Numbered from the stretch's first letter, positions 31,497-40,317 are shown. The stretch: DNA of 64,000 bases from Streptomyces sp. A 4/2 (GCF_940670765.1 NZ_CALNVW010000024.1:1-64000), one strand, 5' to 3'. The notes: generated by a model not told the origin, from the sequence alone. Made by a program: numbers and translations.

Positions 31497-32213
31497 GTGT
31501 CGTACCAGAAGCGGACAGCGTTTGCGCTGGCGGCGGCGGTCGCGGGCTCGGTGGTGCTGATGACCGCACCGGCGGCCCACGCCGACGTCGTGGACGTCAA
31601 CTACCAGTGCAAGACGCCGATCGGGAACAAAGGAGCCGTCTCGCCCATCGACATCAAGGGCGTCAAGAGCGGCAGCGGCTACACCCTCAGCATGTCCTTC
31701 CAGAAGGGCGTCTCCTCCAGCCCGGTGGAGCTGGGCAAGGGTGCCATGAAGCCCAACGCGCTCATCCAGCTGGGTGGGGCGGAGAGCGGCACGGTCGCGG
31801 TCGCGGGACCGGCCAACGACGCGGCCATTCCCGCCAACACCCCCATCAAGATCAGCACTCTGACGGGCACGTACACGCCCAAGAAGAGCGGCAAGGTCAC
31901 CTTCACCGCCTCGACGCTCACCATCAAGGCGCTCGGGACGACGACCACCTGCACCCCGTCCAACAGTCCCAAGCCTTCCCTGGAACTGACGGTCGCGGGC
32001 TCGGGCGGCGGCGCGAGCGGCGGTACCGGCGGGAGCAGCAGTTCCGGCGGCAGCAGTACGAGCGGTGGCACCTCCCAGAGCGCGTCGGGCGGCGACCTGC
32101 CGAAGACCGGACCGCTGGACTCCACGATGGCGCTCGGCACGCTCGGCGGGACCGTCCTGCTGACCGGCGCCGCGGGTGTCCTCTGGCTGACCCGGCGGGG
32201 CCGGCCGGCCTGA
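31497..32213 (+). CDS. Secreted LPKTG sortase-substrate surface protein
   Basis: A 238-residue wall protein. A signal peptide with AHADVVDV at the cleavage site (about residue 29) leads to a beta-rich domain (about 30-165) opening VDVNYQCKTPIGNKGAVSPI, with Cys near both ends (the second in TTTTCTPSNS) that may form a disulfide. A Gly/Ser linker (about 168-200) follows, then LPKTG, a hydrophobic helix and RRGRPA: a complete sorting signal. The same domain recurs in the last gene of the operon. The GTG start has GAG just upstream. Function unknown; cell-surface location is well supported. Confidence 0.82.
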   Translation: MSYQKRTAFALAAAVAGSVVLMTAPAAHADVVDVNYQCKTPIGNKGAVSPIDIKGVKSGSGYTLSMSFQKGVSSSPVELGKGAMKPNALIQLGGAESGTVAVAGPANDAAIPANTPIKISTLTGTYTPKKSGKVTFTASTLTIKALGTTTTCTPSNSPKPSLELTVAGSGGGASGGTGGSSSSGGSSTSGGTSQSASGGDLPKTGPLDSTMALGTLGGTVLLTGAAGVLWLTRRGRPA

Positions 32214-32273
32214 GGTCCGGTGTCCGCGTGTCCTCGCCTGTCCTCGCGTAAGCCGGTACCCGGGAGTCGTTTC

Positions 32274-33287
32274 ATGCCGACGCGCATCGTCCGTTCCGCC
32301 GCGCTCACAGCCGCCGTGCTGCTGTGCTCGGCCCTGTCCGCACTCGTACCCGCCCACGCGGCGGGTCCCGCCGCGGGCGATCGCGCCTGGACGGCGGCTC
32401 CCGCGTCCGGCGGCGGGAGCAGGCCCGGCGAGGACGGCCGCCCGTACTTCTACCTGGAGGGCGCGGCGGGAACGGTACTGGAGGACACCCTGACGCTGAC
32501 CAACCCGGGCACGAAACCGGTGTCGGTACGGCTGCGCGGGGCCGAGGCGTACAACACGGCGTCCGGTGCCTTCGCGATCCGCGGTACGGACGACTCGTGG
32601 ATCACCCCGGCCGTCCGTACGGTGAAACTCCCGGCGCGCACCCGGGCCGACGTCCCGTTCAGCGTCACCGTCCCCGCCACGGCCGCACCGGGCGATCACC
32701 CGGCCGCGATCGTGGCGTCGGCGGGCGGGCGCCAGGCCGGGGTACGGGTGCAACTGCGGGTCAGCGGGCCCACGCTGTCGGCGCTGACCGTCGAGGACGT
32801 CGGCGTCGACAAGGGCCGCGGGCTCATCCGCTACACCGTGGTGAACCGCGGCAACACCGCCCTCACCCCGAAGCTCGAAGTCCGCGCCGACGGCCTGTTC
32901 GGCCGTGTACTGCACCGGGCCCCGCACGCGCTGCCGATGGAAGTGCTGCCCGGCCAGCGTGTGCGGCTCACGGAGAAGTGGCCGCACCCACCGGCGCTGG
33001 ACTCGGTACGGGTCCGGGTGACGCTGACGGCGGGAGGCGGCGCCCACGGCACCGGAACGGCCTCGGCGGTGTTCGTCCCCTGGGCGTGGGTGGCCGGTCT
33101 CGCGGCCGTCGTCGCACTGGGCGCCGGGGCGTGGTTCGTACGCCGGAGACGGCCTGCGGAACCGGAACGGGCGCCTGCCGCCGGGTCGGACAGCGGCGAC
33201 GGAGTCGTTGGAGCCGACGGAGCTGACGGAAATGACGAAACGCACGTGAAGAACAGCGAACCGGCTACGGCGGGAGCGGCAACGTGA
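32274..33287 (+). CDS. DUF916/WxLIP-like membrane protein
   Basis: A 337-residue type I membrane protein: signal peptide (LTAAVLLCSALSALVPAHA), two Ig-like domains, one C-terminal helix (VPWAWVAGLAAVVALGAGAWFV), a basic stop-transfer RRRRP and an acidic cytoplasmic tail. The first domain has the pattern of DUF916 (peptidoglycan-binding part of WxL-interacting proteins): a YFYLEGAAGTVLEDTLTLTN block, then RLRGAEAYNTASGAFAI. The second contains RYTVVNRGNTALTPKLEVRA. Its ATG has GGGAG upstream. It is coupled to the next gene by a GTGA overlap. Confidence 0.8.
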   Translation: MPTRIVRSAALTAAVLLCSALSALVPAHAAGPAAGDRAWTAAPASGGGSRPGEDGRPYFYLEGAAGTVLEDTLTLTNPGTKPVSVRLRGAEAYNTASGAFAIRGTDDSWITPAVRTVKLPARTRADVPFSVTVPATAAPGDHPAAIVASAGGRQAGVRVQLRVSGPTLSALTVEDVGVDKGRGLIRYTVVNRGNTALTPKLEVRADGLFGRVLHRAPHALPMEVLPGQRVRLTEKWPHPPALDSVRVRVTLTAGGGAHGTGTASAVFVPWAWVAGLAAVVALGAGAWFVRRRRPAEPERAPAAGSDSGDGVVGADGADGNDETHVKNSEPATAGAAT

Positions 33288-34399
33288 AGATCAAACCCGT
33301 CCGGTCCCCGAGGGCTCCCCAGCCCCTGCGGACCCTGCGGAACCTGGGAGTCTGGGGGGCGGCCCTGACGCTGCTCCCCGCCCTGGTCCTCCTCCCGGCC
33401 ACCGGCGCCGTCGCGGACGGTGGTCCGGGCGCCACCCTCTCCCAGCAACAGGCGGGCAAGGGCGGCGACATCACCGTCAAGGGCACGGGCTGGCGCCCGC
33501 ACGCCCTGCTGATGATGCTGATCTGCGGTCAGTCCGCGCCCGGCCGCGGCGTGATCGGCGGTACCAACGCCTGCGCCAACGCCGACGGCCGCGCGGTGAC
33601 CACCGACGCCAAGGGCACCTTCGACAAGAAGCTGCCGGTCGCCGAGCCGCCCAAGCCCTGCCCCTGCGTGGTGCACATCGCGACGGTGACCGGTGAACCG
33701 GCCGCCGCCGACGTGGTGTTCAAGGTGGCGGGCCATCCGGTGGCGCCCCTCCCCGAGGCCCCGGCGGGCGGGCGGCTCGCGGTGCTGTCCGCCGCCCGGC
33801 TCGAAGGGTCGAGCGGGATCCTCACCTGGTTCGGTGCACCGCCCAGCCGGCAGATCGTCTTCACGGTGGGCAATCTCGGTTCGACACCGGTCAAGGACCC
33901 CCTCTTCTCGCTCGGCACCTCGCACGGGGTGTTCGCGCCCCAGTGGGAGGACCGGCAGTGGCACGGCACGATCGCGCCCGGCAAGAAGGCGCAGATCAAG
34001 CTGGACACCGAACTGTCGGCAGGAGCACACGGCGACTACCAGATCGCGGTCAGGTACAGCGGCAAGGTGCTGATCGAGCAGCCGTGGGGGGTGGGGCGTC
34101 CCTGGGGCGTCACGTTCTTCTGGCTGCTGCTGTGCGTGGTCGTGCCGGCCGCGGTGTTCCGCATCGGCATGGCGGTGGTCGACAAGGTCCGGCCGCGGAC
34201 CGGGCGCGGCCCTGGCGCCGGGCGCCACCGGACCGGGCTGCTGCCCGAACTCACCGTGAAAATACCCGCGTTCCGCAGGCCCGAGCAGGCGCCGAAGGCA
34301 CCCGCCGACGGGCCGGAACCCCAGACCGCCACGGTTCTTCCGTGGTTCACCCCGGACACCGCACCGTCTGAGAACCATCCGACGAAGGGACATTCGTGA
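33284..34399 (+). CDS. Membrane-anchored extracellular protein of surface operon
   Basis: A 371-residue protein. An N-terminal signal segment (LGVWGAALTLLPALVLLPAT) is followed by a beta-rich domain (about 46-130) opening ATLSQQQAGKGGDITVKGTGW and with a PKPCPCVVHI segment, then a second domain (about 150-265) with VFTVGNLGSTPVKDPLF, a C-terminal helix (FFWLLLCVVVPAAVFRIGMAVV) and a basic cytoplasmic tail. The layout copies that of the preceding protein. The first domain resembles Ig-like or neocarzinostatin-type folds but I cannot name a family. GTG start, 4-bp overlap with the upstream gene and again with the next gene. Confidence 0.78.
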   Translation: MKIKPVRSPRAPQPLRTLRNLGVWGAALTLLPALVLLPATGAVADGGPGATLSQQQAGKGGDITVKGTGWRPHALLMMLICGQSAPGRGVIGGTNACANADGRAVTTDAKGTFDKKLPVAEPPKPCPCVVHIATVTGEPAAADVVFKVAGHPVAPLPEAPAGGRLAVLSAARLEGSSGILTWFGAPPSRQIVFTVGNLGSTPVKDPLFSLGTSHGVFAPQWEDRQWHGTIAPGKKAQIKLDTELSAGAHGDYQIAVRYSGKVLIEQPWGVGRPWGVTFFWLLLCVVVPAAVFRIGMAVVDKVRPRTGRGPGAGRHRTGLLPELTVKIPAFRRPEQAPKAPADGPEPQTATVLPWFTPDTAPSENHPTKGHS

Positions 34400-35775
34400 C
34401 CAGACAACGGAGGATGAGCGCGGCGGGATTCGCGCTGATGCTCGGCGGCGCGGGAATCGTGCTGGCCGCGGGCCCCGCCCAGGCCGCAGACATCTCGTAC
34501 AAGACCGAGTGCATACCCCCGGCGATCTCCGGCCTGCCGCCCATCGAGGGCACGACCAAAGTGGAGATCACGGCGCCCGCGACGGCAAAAGTGGGCGACG
34601 AGGTCGACGTGGTGTGGAAGACGGTCTCCGCCGCCTCCAACAATCCGAACATCCTCGACCTGGCCGCCGACACGGTCCAGCCCACGGGCACGGTCAAGGT
34701 GGCCGGGGCGCAGACCGCCGACCTGTCCATGCAGGGGCCCCGGACCAATCCGCCGATCGCCAAGGGCAGCCCGATGCTCTTGTCCGACATGACCGGCAAG
34801 CTGAAGCTGACCACGGCCGGTGATGTCACGCTGACCGCGGACCAGTACAACATCAACGTCAGCAAGCCGATCTCCACGGACACCAAGTGCACGCCGAAGG
34901 AGACCGTCCCGAAGTCGGTCACCATCAAGGTGACGGACGGCGGCGGGGGGACGACGACGGGCGGTACCACCACGGGCGGTACGACCACGGGTGGCACCAC
35001 CACCGGCGGTACGACCACCGGTGGTACGGACACGGGCGGGACGACCACCGGCGGTACCACCACAGGGGGCACGACCACCGGCGGGACGTCCACGGGTGGC
35101 ACGACGACCGGCGGTACCGGCGGGGGCGCGACCGACTTCCCCGGCAAGCAGGTCGATGTCGCCTACACCTGCAAGACCCCCATCGGTGACAAGAAGGCCA
35201 CCTCCCCGGTGAAGATCAGCGCCAAGAAGGACGGCGGCTCCTACGGCCTCACGGTGAACTTCGCCAAGTCCGTGATGGACAGCCCGGTCGACATCCCCGC
35301 GGGCGCGGTCGTTCCCTCGATGGAGGTCAAACTGGGCGGCTCCGACAAGGGCACCGTCCATGTCGTGGGCCCGGCCAACAAGGAGGGCTTCAAGCAGGGC
35401 GCACCGATCGCGATCCCTGACCTGACCGGTACGTACAAGCCGGGCGCCAACGGCAAGTCGACGCTCAGCCCCGGCGTGCTCACGGTCAAGGCGCTCGGTA
35501 CGACCACCACCTGCACCCCGCCGGCGAACGTCGGCGTCTCGCTGGAGCTCGACACCTCGGCCCAGCCGGGCGGAGCCTCCGGCGGTACGTCGACCGGCGG
35601 CACCACCGCGGGCGGCACCGGCGGGAGCACCAGCAGCAGCGGTGGACTCGCCGAGACCGGCGCGAGCGACAACGGCAGCCTGCGGGCGCTCGGCCTGGTG
35701 GCCGGGACCGCGATCCTGCTGGGCGGCGCGGTGTTCACCTTCACCCCGTGGCGGAGGCTCCGCGGCACCCGCTGA
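34396..35775 (+). CDS. LAETG sortase-substrate surface protein with TTTGG repeats
   Basis: A 459-residue wall protein with a signal peptide (VLAAGPAQAADIS). Domain 1 (about 34-176) opens ISYKTECIPPAISGLPPIEG. A linker (about 182-238) follows, made of some eleven TTTGG-type pentapeptides. Domain 2 (about 245-385) is a close relative of the only domain of the first protein in the operon (VDVAYTCKTPIGDKKATSPV). A Gly/Thr/Ser linker leads to LAETG, a hydrophobic helix and RRLRGTR. LAxTG is the favoured motif of class E sortases in Streptomyces. The GTG start overlaps the upstream stop codon (GTGA). Confidence 0.83.
   Translation: MTRQRRMSAAGFALMLGGAGIVLAAGPAQAADISYKTECIPPAISGLPPIEGTTKVEITAPATAKVGDEVDVVWKTVSAASNNPNILDLAADTVQPTGTVKVAGAQTADLSMQGPRTNPPIAKGSPMLLSDMTGKLKLTTAGDVTLTADQYNINVSKPISTDTKCTPKETVPKSVTIKVTDGGGGTTTGGTTTGGTTTGGTTTGGTTTGGTDTGGTTTGGTTTGGTTTGGTSTGGTTTGGTGGGATDFPGKQVDVAYTCKTPIGDKKATSPVKISAKKDGGSYGLTVNFAKSVMDSPVDIPAGAVVPSMEVKLGGSDKGTVHVVGPANKEGFKQGAPIAIPDLTGTYKPGANGKSTLSPGVLTVKALGTTTTCTPPANVGVSLELDTSAQPGGASGGTSTGGTTAGGTGGSTSSSGGLAETGASDNGSLRALGLVAGTAILLGGAVFTFTPWRRLRGTR
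34944..35128 (+). repeat. In-frame 15-bp repeats coding TTTGG linker
   Basis: About eleven units, each of the form ACCACCACGGGCGGT with synonymous variation, code the Thr/Gly linker of the LAETG protein. The third-position variation suggests selection for the peptide rather than recent DNA slippage alone. Confidence 0.85.
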
Positions 35776-35802
35776 CCCGGGCACGCCACGTACCCCGCTA
35801 CA

Positions 35803-35851
35803 GGCGAGGGCCCGGCCGCACCGGATCAACCGGTGCGGCCGGGCCCTCGCC
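35803..35851. terminator. Long bidirectional terminator hairpin
   Basis: A perfect 22-bp stem with an ATCAA loop lies between the convergent surface operon and the POT transporter gene. Its arms start GGCGAGGGCCCGG and end CCGGGCCCTCGCC. Confidence 0.8.
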
Positions 35852-35867
35852 CGTGTTCAGGACGGCG

Positions 35868-37358
35868 TCAGCGGACGTCGCCCATGAGTTCCTTCACCTT
35901 GCCGCGGTACATCCAGACCGCGAAGGCCGCGACCACCGCCATCGCGGCTTCGAGGCCGACCATGCCCGACTTGTCGAGGTTGACGCCGGCCAGGGACATC
36001 AGGCTGGTGAAGCAGTCGCCCGCCGTGACGGCGAGGAACCACACGCCCATCATCTGGCTGGCGTACTTCGCCGGGGCCATCTTCGTGGTGACGGAGAGCC
36101 CGACCGGGGAGAGGCAGAGCTCACCGACGGTCTGGATGAAGTAGATCGCCACCAGCCACATCGGGCTGACCCTCGACCCGTCGGTGGTCGACATCAGCGG
36201 CAGCATGAAGACGAAGAACGACACCCCGATCAGGAACAGACCCGACGCGAACTTGACGACGGTGCTCGGCTCCTTGCCCCTCCGGTTGAGCGCCAGCCAG
36301 ATCCAGGCGACGACCGGGGCCAGCGCCATGATGAAGACCGGGTTCACCGACTGGTACCAGGACGTCGGGAAGTGGAAGCCGAACAGGGTGTTCGTGGTGG
36401 AGGAGTCGCCGAAGAGCGACAGCGTGGAGCCGCCCTGGTCGTAGATCATCCAGAAGACGGCAGCGGCCACGAAGAACCAGATGTACCCGGACATCTTCTT
36501 CTGCTCCAGGCCGGACAGGTCCTTGTCGCGCTTGATGCGCACCAGGACACCGATCGGGATGAGCAGGCCGAGCACGGTGATCGGGTAGAGCGCCCACTTC
36601 TCCGTGAAGAGACCGCCGAAGACGACGATGCCGTAGAACACCGCGGCGACGATCAGGCAGATCAGGCCCTTGGTCAGGGTGGCGTTGCGCTCCTGGACCG
36701 ACAGCGGCTTCGGGACGACGCTGCTGCGCGCGCTCAGGTGGCGGGTGCCGACGAGGAACTGGACGAGTCCCAGCGCCATGCCGACGGCCGCCAGGGCGAA
36801 GCCGAAGTGCCAGTTGACGTTCTCGCCCACGGTGCCGATGACCAGCGGCGCGAAGAAGGCGCCGAGGTTGATGCCCATGTAGAAGACGGTGAAGCCACCG
36901 TCCCGGCGGGGGTCGTCCGGACCCTTGTAGAGATGGCCGACCATCGTGGAGATGTTGGCCTTCAGCAGTCCCGAGCCGAACGCGACGAGGGCGAGGCCCG
37001 CGAAGAACGCGCCGGTGCTGGGCAGGGCGAGCGTCAGATGCCCGACCATGATCACCGAGGCCGCGATCGTGACCGTTTTACGGGGGCCCCAGACCCGGTC
37101 GCCGAACCAGCCGCCGGGCATCGCGAGCAGGTAGACCATCGCCAGGTAGATCGAGTAGATCGCCGTGGCGGTGGCCACGCTCAGGTGCGGACCGCTGTTG
37201 GAGACGAGGTACAGGGGGAGCAGGGCCCTCATGCCGTAGAAGCTGAAACGCTCCCACATCTCGGTCATGAAGAGTGTTGCCAGGCCGCGGGGGTGGCCGA
37301 AGAAGGTCTTCTCCGCACCGGGGGCGCCGGTCGGGTCCTTCGTCAGGCTTGACGCCAT
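35868..37358 (-). CDS. POT-family proton-dependent peptide transporter
   Basis: A 496-residue MFS transporter of the POT/PTR family, importing di- and tripeptides with protons. The family motif is TEMWERFSFYGMRALLPLYL (about residues 32-51), followed by the loop motif GDRVWGPRKTV; a late PTR-type block is QTVGELCLSPVGLSV. About 12-14 hydrophobic segments are seen. The ATG at 37358 is chosen; upstream lies a leader with a terminator-like hairpin. The cytoplasmic N-terminus is polar. Confidence 0.93.
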   Translation of the reverse strand: MASSLTKDPTGAPGAEKTFFGHPRGLATLFMTEMWERFSFYGMRALLPLYLVSNSGPHLSVATATAIYSIYLAMVYLLAMPGGWFGDRVWGPRKTVTIAASVIMVGHLTLALPSTGAFFAGLALVAFGSGLLKANISTMVGHLYKGPDDPRRDGGFTVFYMGINLGAFFAPLVIGTVGENVNWHFGFALAAVGMALGLVQFLVGTRHLSARSSVVPKPLSVQERNATLTKGLICLIVAAVFYGIVVFGGLFTEKWALYPITVLGLLIPIGVLVRIKRDKDLSGLEQKKMSGYIWFFVAAAVFWMIYDQGGSTLSLFGDSSTTNTLFGFHFPTSWYQSVNPVFIMALAPVVAWIWLALNRRGKEPSTVVKFASGLFLIGVSFFVFMLPLMSTTDGSRVSPMWLVAIYFIQTVGELCLSPVGLSVTTKMAPAKYASQMMGVWFLAVTAGDCFTSLMSLAGVNLDKSGMVGLEAAMAVVAAFAVWMYRGKVKELMGDVR

Positions 37359-37556
37359 GGTCGTTCCTTGCTTTTCGGGACGCGCCGCAGTCGGTGGTGC
37401 GCCCGGTGGGGGGAGGCCGGCACCGGTATGGCTCGTTCCCGCGCCCACGTCCGGGGGCCGGCCGGAATGGATCCGTGCCGAAGGGGAAGACCACACCGGG
37501 ATCCACGCCCCGCGTGCTGTGTCGCACGCGGAGCCCGGCCGCTAGGTCAGTCACTT

Positions 37557-37587
37557 TGTACCCGGCCGACAGAGTCGACCGGGTACA
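37557..37587. promoter_or_regulatory. Inverted repeat in POT leader
   Basis: TGTACCCGG (37557-37565) pairs with CCGGGTACA (37579-37587) across a 13-nt centre. It lies 199 bp upstream of the transporter start, just downstream (leftward) of the terminator-like hairpin. It may be an operator or an RNA hairpin. Confidence 0.45.
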
Positions 37588-37592
37588 GAAAA

Positions 37593-37629
37593 GGGGCCTT
37601 TGCCGCTCTATAGCGGGTCAAAGAGCCCC
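37593..37629 (-). promoter_or_regulatory. Attenuator-like hairpin in POT transporter leader
   Basis: Three stem blocks pair in order: GGGGC with GCCCC, CTTTG with CAAAG, and CCGCT with AGCGG, closed by a 4-nt loop and interrupted only by a 1-nt and a 2-nt bulge. Read leftward, TTTTCTG follows the stem, as in an intrinsic terminator. No gene ends here: the neighbours are two divergent starts (37358 leftward, 37821 rightward). It therefore fits premature termination in the leader of the transporter. The rest of 37359-37820 is AT-richer than average and shows no gene. Confidence 0.5.
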
Positions 37630-37820
37630 GAATACTGTTACAGACGTATCGCAACCATAAAGAGCAAGCTGGGGCATATGGAAGGACTTGAGAGATGGAT
37701 CACAGGTGGATACGGAAACCAGCCAGCCAATTCAAAGGAAATGCTCGACATTAATTCTGTATCCGAAGGGCTTGTCGATCGCCTCACGAGCAGTACCTGT
37801 CGCGGACTACCATCACCCTC

Positions 37821-38498
37821 ATGACCCGTGTACTGCTCGCCGAGGACGACGCATCCATCTCGGAGCCACTGGCCCGCGCACTGCGTCGGGAGGGCTACGA
37901 GGTCGAGGTGCGGGAGGACGGACCCACCGCGCTCGACGCCGGCCTCCAGGGAGGTGTCGACCTGGTCGTGCTGGACCTGGGTCTGCCCGGAATGGACGGC
38001 CTGGAGGTGGCCAGGCGGCTGCGCGCCGAGGGCCACACCGTGCCGATCCTGGTGCTCACCGCCCGCGCCGACGAGGTCGACACGGTGGTCGGCCTGGACG
38101 CCGGTGCCGACGACTACGTCACCAAACCCTTCCGCCTCGCCGAACTGCTGGCCCGCGTACGGGCCCTGCTGCGGCGCGGCGCCACCGAGACCACCCCCCA
38201 GCCCGCCACCCACGGGGTGCGCATCGATGTCGAGTCGCACCGCGCCTGGATGGGGGACGAGGAACTCCAGCTCACGGCCAAGGAGTTCGACCTGCTGCGG
38301 GTCCTGGTCCGGGACGCGGGCCGGGTCGTCACCCGGGACCAGCTGATGCGTGAGGTCTGGGACACCACCTGGTGGTCGTCCACCAAGACGCTCGACATGC
38401 ACATCTCCTGGCTGCGCAAGAAGCTCGGCGACGACGCGGCGAACCCGCGCTACATCGCCACCGTGCGCGGCGTCGGCTTCCGCTTCGAGAAGAGCTGA
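37821..38498 (+). CDS. OmpR-family response regulator
   Basis: A 225-residue response regulator. The receiver domain (1-115) has acidic residues in LAEDD, the phosphorylated Asp in LVVLDLGLPGMDG (about 52) and the conserved Lys in YVTKPFRLAELLAR. The winged-helix domain (about 130-225) ends VRGVGFRFEKS. It forms a pair with the histidine kinase 36 bp downstream. Its signal and targets are unknown; the POT transporter is divergent and a possible target. Confidence 0.94.
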   Translation: MTRVLLAEDDASISEPLARALRREGYEVEVREDGPTALDAGLQGGVDLVVLDLGLPGMDGLEVARRLRAEGHTVPILVLTARADEVDTVVGLDAGADDYVTKPFRLAELLARVRALLRRGATETTPQPATHGVRIDVESHRAWMGDEELQLTAKEFDLLRVLVRDAGRVVTRDQLMREVWDTTWWSSTKTLDMHISWLRKKLGDDAANPRYIATVRGVGFRFEKS

Positions 38499-38534
38499 TC
38501 CCTTCCGGGGAGCTCCGGCTGCGAGACTGACGGC

Positions 38535-39812
38535 ATGCGCCGCCGACTCATCAACTCCACGCTCGCCGTCGTGCTCGTCGTGATCGCCGTCTTCGGTGTC
38601 TCGCTCGTCATCGTCGAGACGCGCACCATCAACAGCAGTGCCCAGGAGAGCGTGGACTCGGAGGCGCTGCGGCTGGCGAGCATCGTCGAGAGCCGGCTGG
38701 TCGGCGACGAACGGGTCACCCAGGCGATCCTGCGGGACCAGGTCGCCGTCGACCGCTACGCCGTGATCACCATCCCCGGCAAGCAGACCATCCGGCTCGG
38801 CACCGAGCCGCAGGGCGGCGTCATCCGCGGGAAGGCCACCGGCGGCCACGGCGAGCACGTCACCGTCGAGGAACCGGCCTCCACCGTCACCCGCGAGGTC
38901 GGCCGCACCCTGCTCATCATCGGCGCGGTGGCGCTGCTCGCGATCGTCTCGGCGGTACTCCTCGCCGTACGCCAGGCCAACAAGCTGGCCTCCCCGCTCA
39001 CCGATCTCGCCGAGACCGCCGAGCGCCTCGGCTCCGGCGACCCGCGCCCCCGGCACAAGCGGTACGCGGTGCCCGAGCTGGACCGGGTCGCGGACGTGCT
39101 GGACTCGTCGGCCGAGCGGATCACCAGGATGCTCACCGCGGAACGGCGGCTGGCCGCCGACGCCTCGCACCAGCTCCGTACGCCACTGACCGCGCTCTCC
39201 ATGCGCCTGGAGGAGATCACCCTCACCGACGACCTGGACACGGTGAAGGAGGAGGCGACCATCGCACTGACCCAGGTCGAGCGGCTGACGGACGTGGTGG
39301 AGCGGCTGCTGACCAACTCCCGTGACCCGCGCACCGGTTCTGCCGTCACCTTCGATCTCGACGACGTGGTGAAGCAGCAGCTCCAGGAGTGGCGTCCGGC
39401 GTACCGCAGCGCCGGGCGGGCGATCGTGCAGTCGGGCAAGCGCGGGTTGCAGGCCATCGGCACCCCGGGCGCGGTGGCCCAGGTGATGGCCGCACTGATC
39501 GAGAACTCGCTGATGCACGGCGGCGGGACCGTGGCGGTCCGCACCCGGGTCACCGGCACCCAGACGGTTGTCGAGGTGACGGACGAGGGGCCCGGCGTAC
39601 CGCCCGACCTCGGGGCGCGGATCTTCGAGCGGACCATCAGCGGACGCAATTCCACCGGCATCGGGCTGGCCGTGGCGCGTGACCTTGCGGAGGCGGACGG
39701 CGGACGGCTGGAAATGCTCCAGCAGCACCCGCCGGTCTTCGCGCTCTTCCTCAGCCGGGTCTCCAAGAACCCGCCGCCGCCCGCGGAGAACCCCGAGCCG
39801 ACGATCAGGTGA
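38535..39812 (+). CDS. Sensor histidine kinase
   Basis: A 425-residue membrane kinase. Two hydrophobic helices (about 7-27 and 118-140) enclose a short extracellular sensor. A HAMP-like linker leads to the phosphoacceptor block ASHQLRTPLTALSMRLEEI (H-box) and the ATPase core with N-box ALIENSLMHGG and G1 box DEGPGVPPD. A proline-rich tail ends the protein. It is cotranscribed with the response regulator and convergent, by 6 bp, with gtrA. Confidence 0.93.
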   Translation: MRRRLINSTLAVVLVVIAVFGVSLVIVETRTINSSAQESVDSEALRLASIVESRLVGDERVTQAILRDQVAVDRYAVITIPGKQTIRLGTEPQGGVIRGKATGGHGEHVTVEEPASTVTREVGRTLLIIGAVALLAIVSAVLLAVRQANKLASPLTDLAETAERLGSGDPRPRHKRYAVPELDRVADVLDSSAERITRMLTAERRLAADASHQLRTPLTALSMRLEEITLTDDLDTVKEEATIALTQVERLTDVVERLLTNSRDPRTGSAVTFDLDDVVKQQLQEWRPAYRSAGRAIVQSGKRGLQAIGTPGAVAQVMAALIENSLMHGGGTVAVRTRVTGTQTVVEVTDEGPGVPPDLGARIFERTISGRNSTGIGLAVARDLAEADGGRLEMLQQHPPVFALFLSRVSKNPPPPAENPEPTIR

Positions 39813-39818
39813 GGCGGC

Positions 39819-40292
39819 TCAGCGGGCGAGAGGCTCCGCGACCGGAGCGCCGTCCCGCACGGGCAGTGCCCGGAACACCCAGGTGCGGTAGGACCAGAAG
39901 CGGAAGAGCGTCGCGACGGCGATGCCGAAGAATTTGAAGAAGTTGCTCTGCAGTGGGGAGTTCCAGTCGGCGCCGTACGTCGCCGCGTACAGGATCCCGT
40001 TCTCGATGACCGCGCCGACCACGCTGAACAGCAGGAACAGGGTCATCTCCCTGGCCCGCCCGCTCTTCTCGCGGTCCCGGTAGGTGAAGTACCGGAAGCC
40101 TATGTAGTTGAAGACGATCGCGAGCGCGGTGGCCACCAGGCTGGCCCGGACCACCTGCAGGGAGGTCGTGTGGCGCAGGAGATTGAACGCCGCCATGTTG
40201 ACCAGCAGGCCCAGAGCCCCCACCAGGCCGAACTTGGCGACCTCCCGCCAGAGCCGTCGCACCCGCGTCCGCACGCCGCCGGAATCGCTCAT
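39819..40292 (-). CDS. GtrA-family membrane protein
   Basis: A 157-residue protein with four hydrophobic helices, typical of GtrA. GtrA proteins are thought to flip lipid-linked sugars or bind them. Blocks such as KFGLVGALGLLVNMAAFNLL, FNYIGFRYFTYRDR and RFWSYRTWVF fit the family. It lies alone between the kinase gene and purK, with a near-palindrome upstream at 40318-40350. Confidence 0.9.
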   Translation of the reverse strand: MSDSGGVRTRVRRLWREVAKFGLVGALGLLVNMAAFNLLRHTTSLQVVRASLVATALAIVFNYIGFRYFTYRDREKSGRAREMTLFLLFSVVGAVIENGILYAATYGADWNSPLQSNFFKFFGIAVATLFRFWSYRTWVFRALPVRDGAPVAEPLAR

Positions 40293-40317
40293 GGTGGTCG
40301 CTGGCCCCGTTCGGTCG

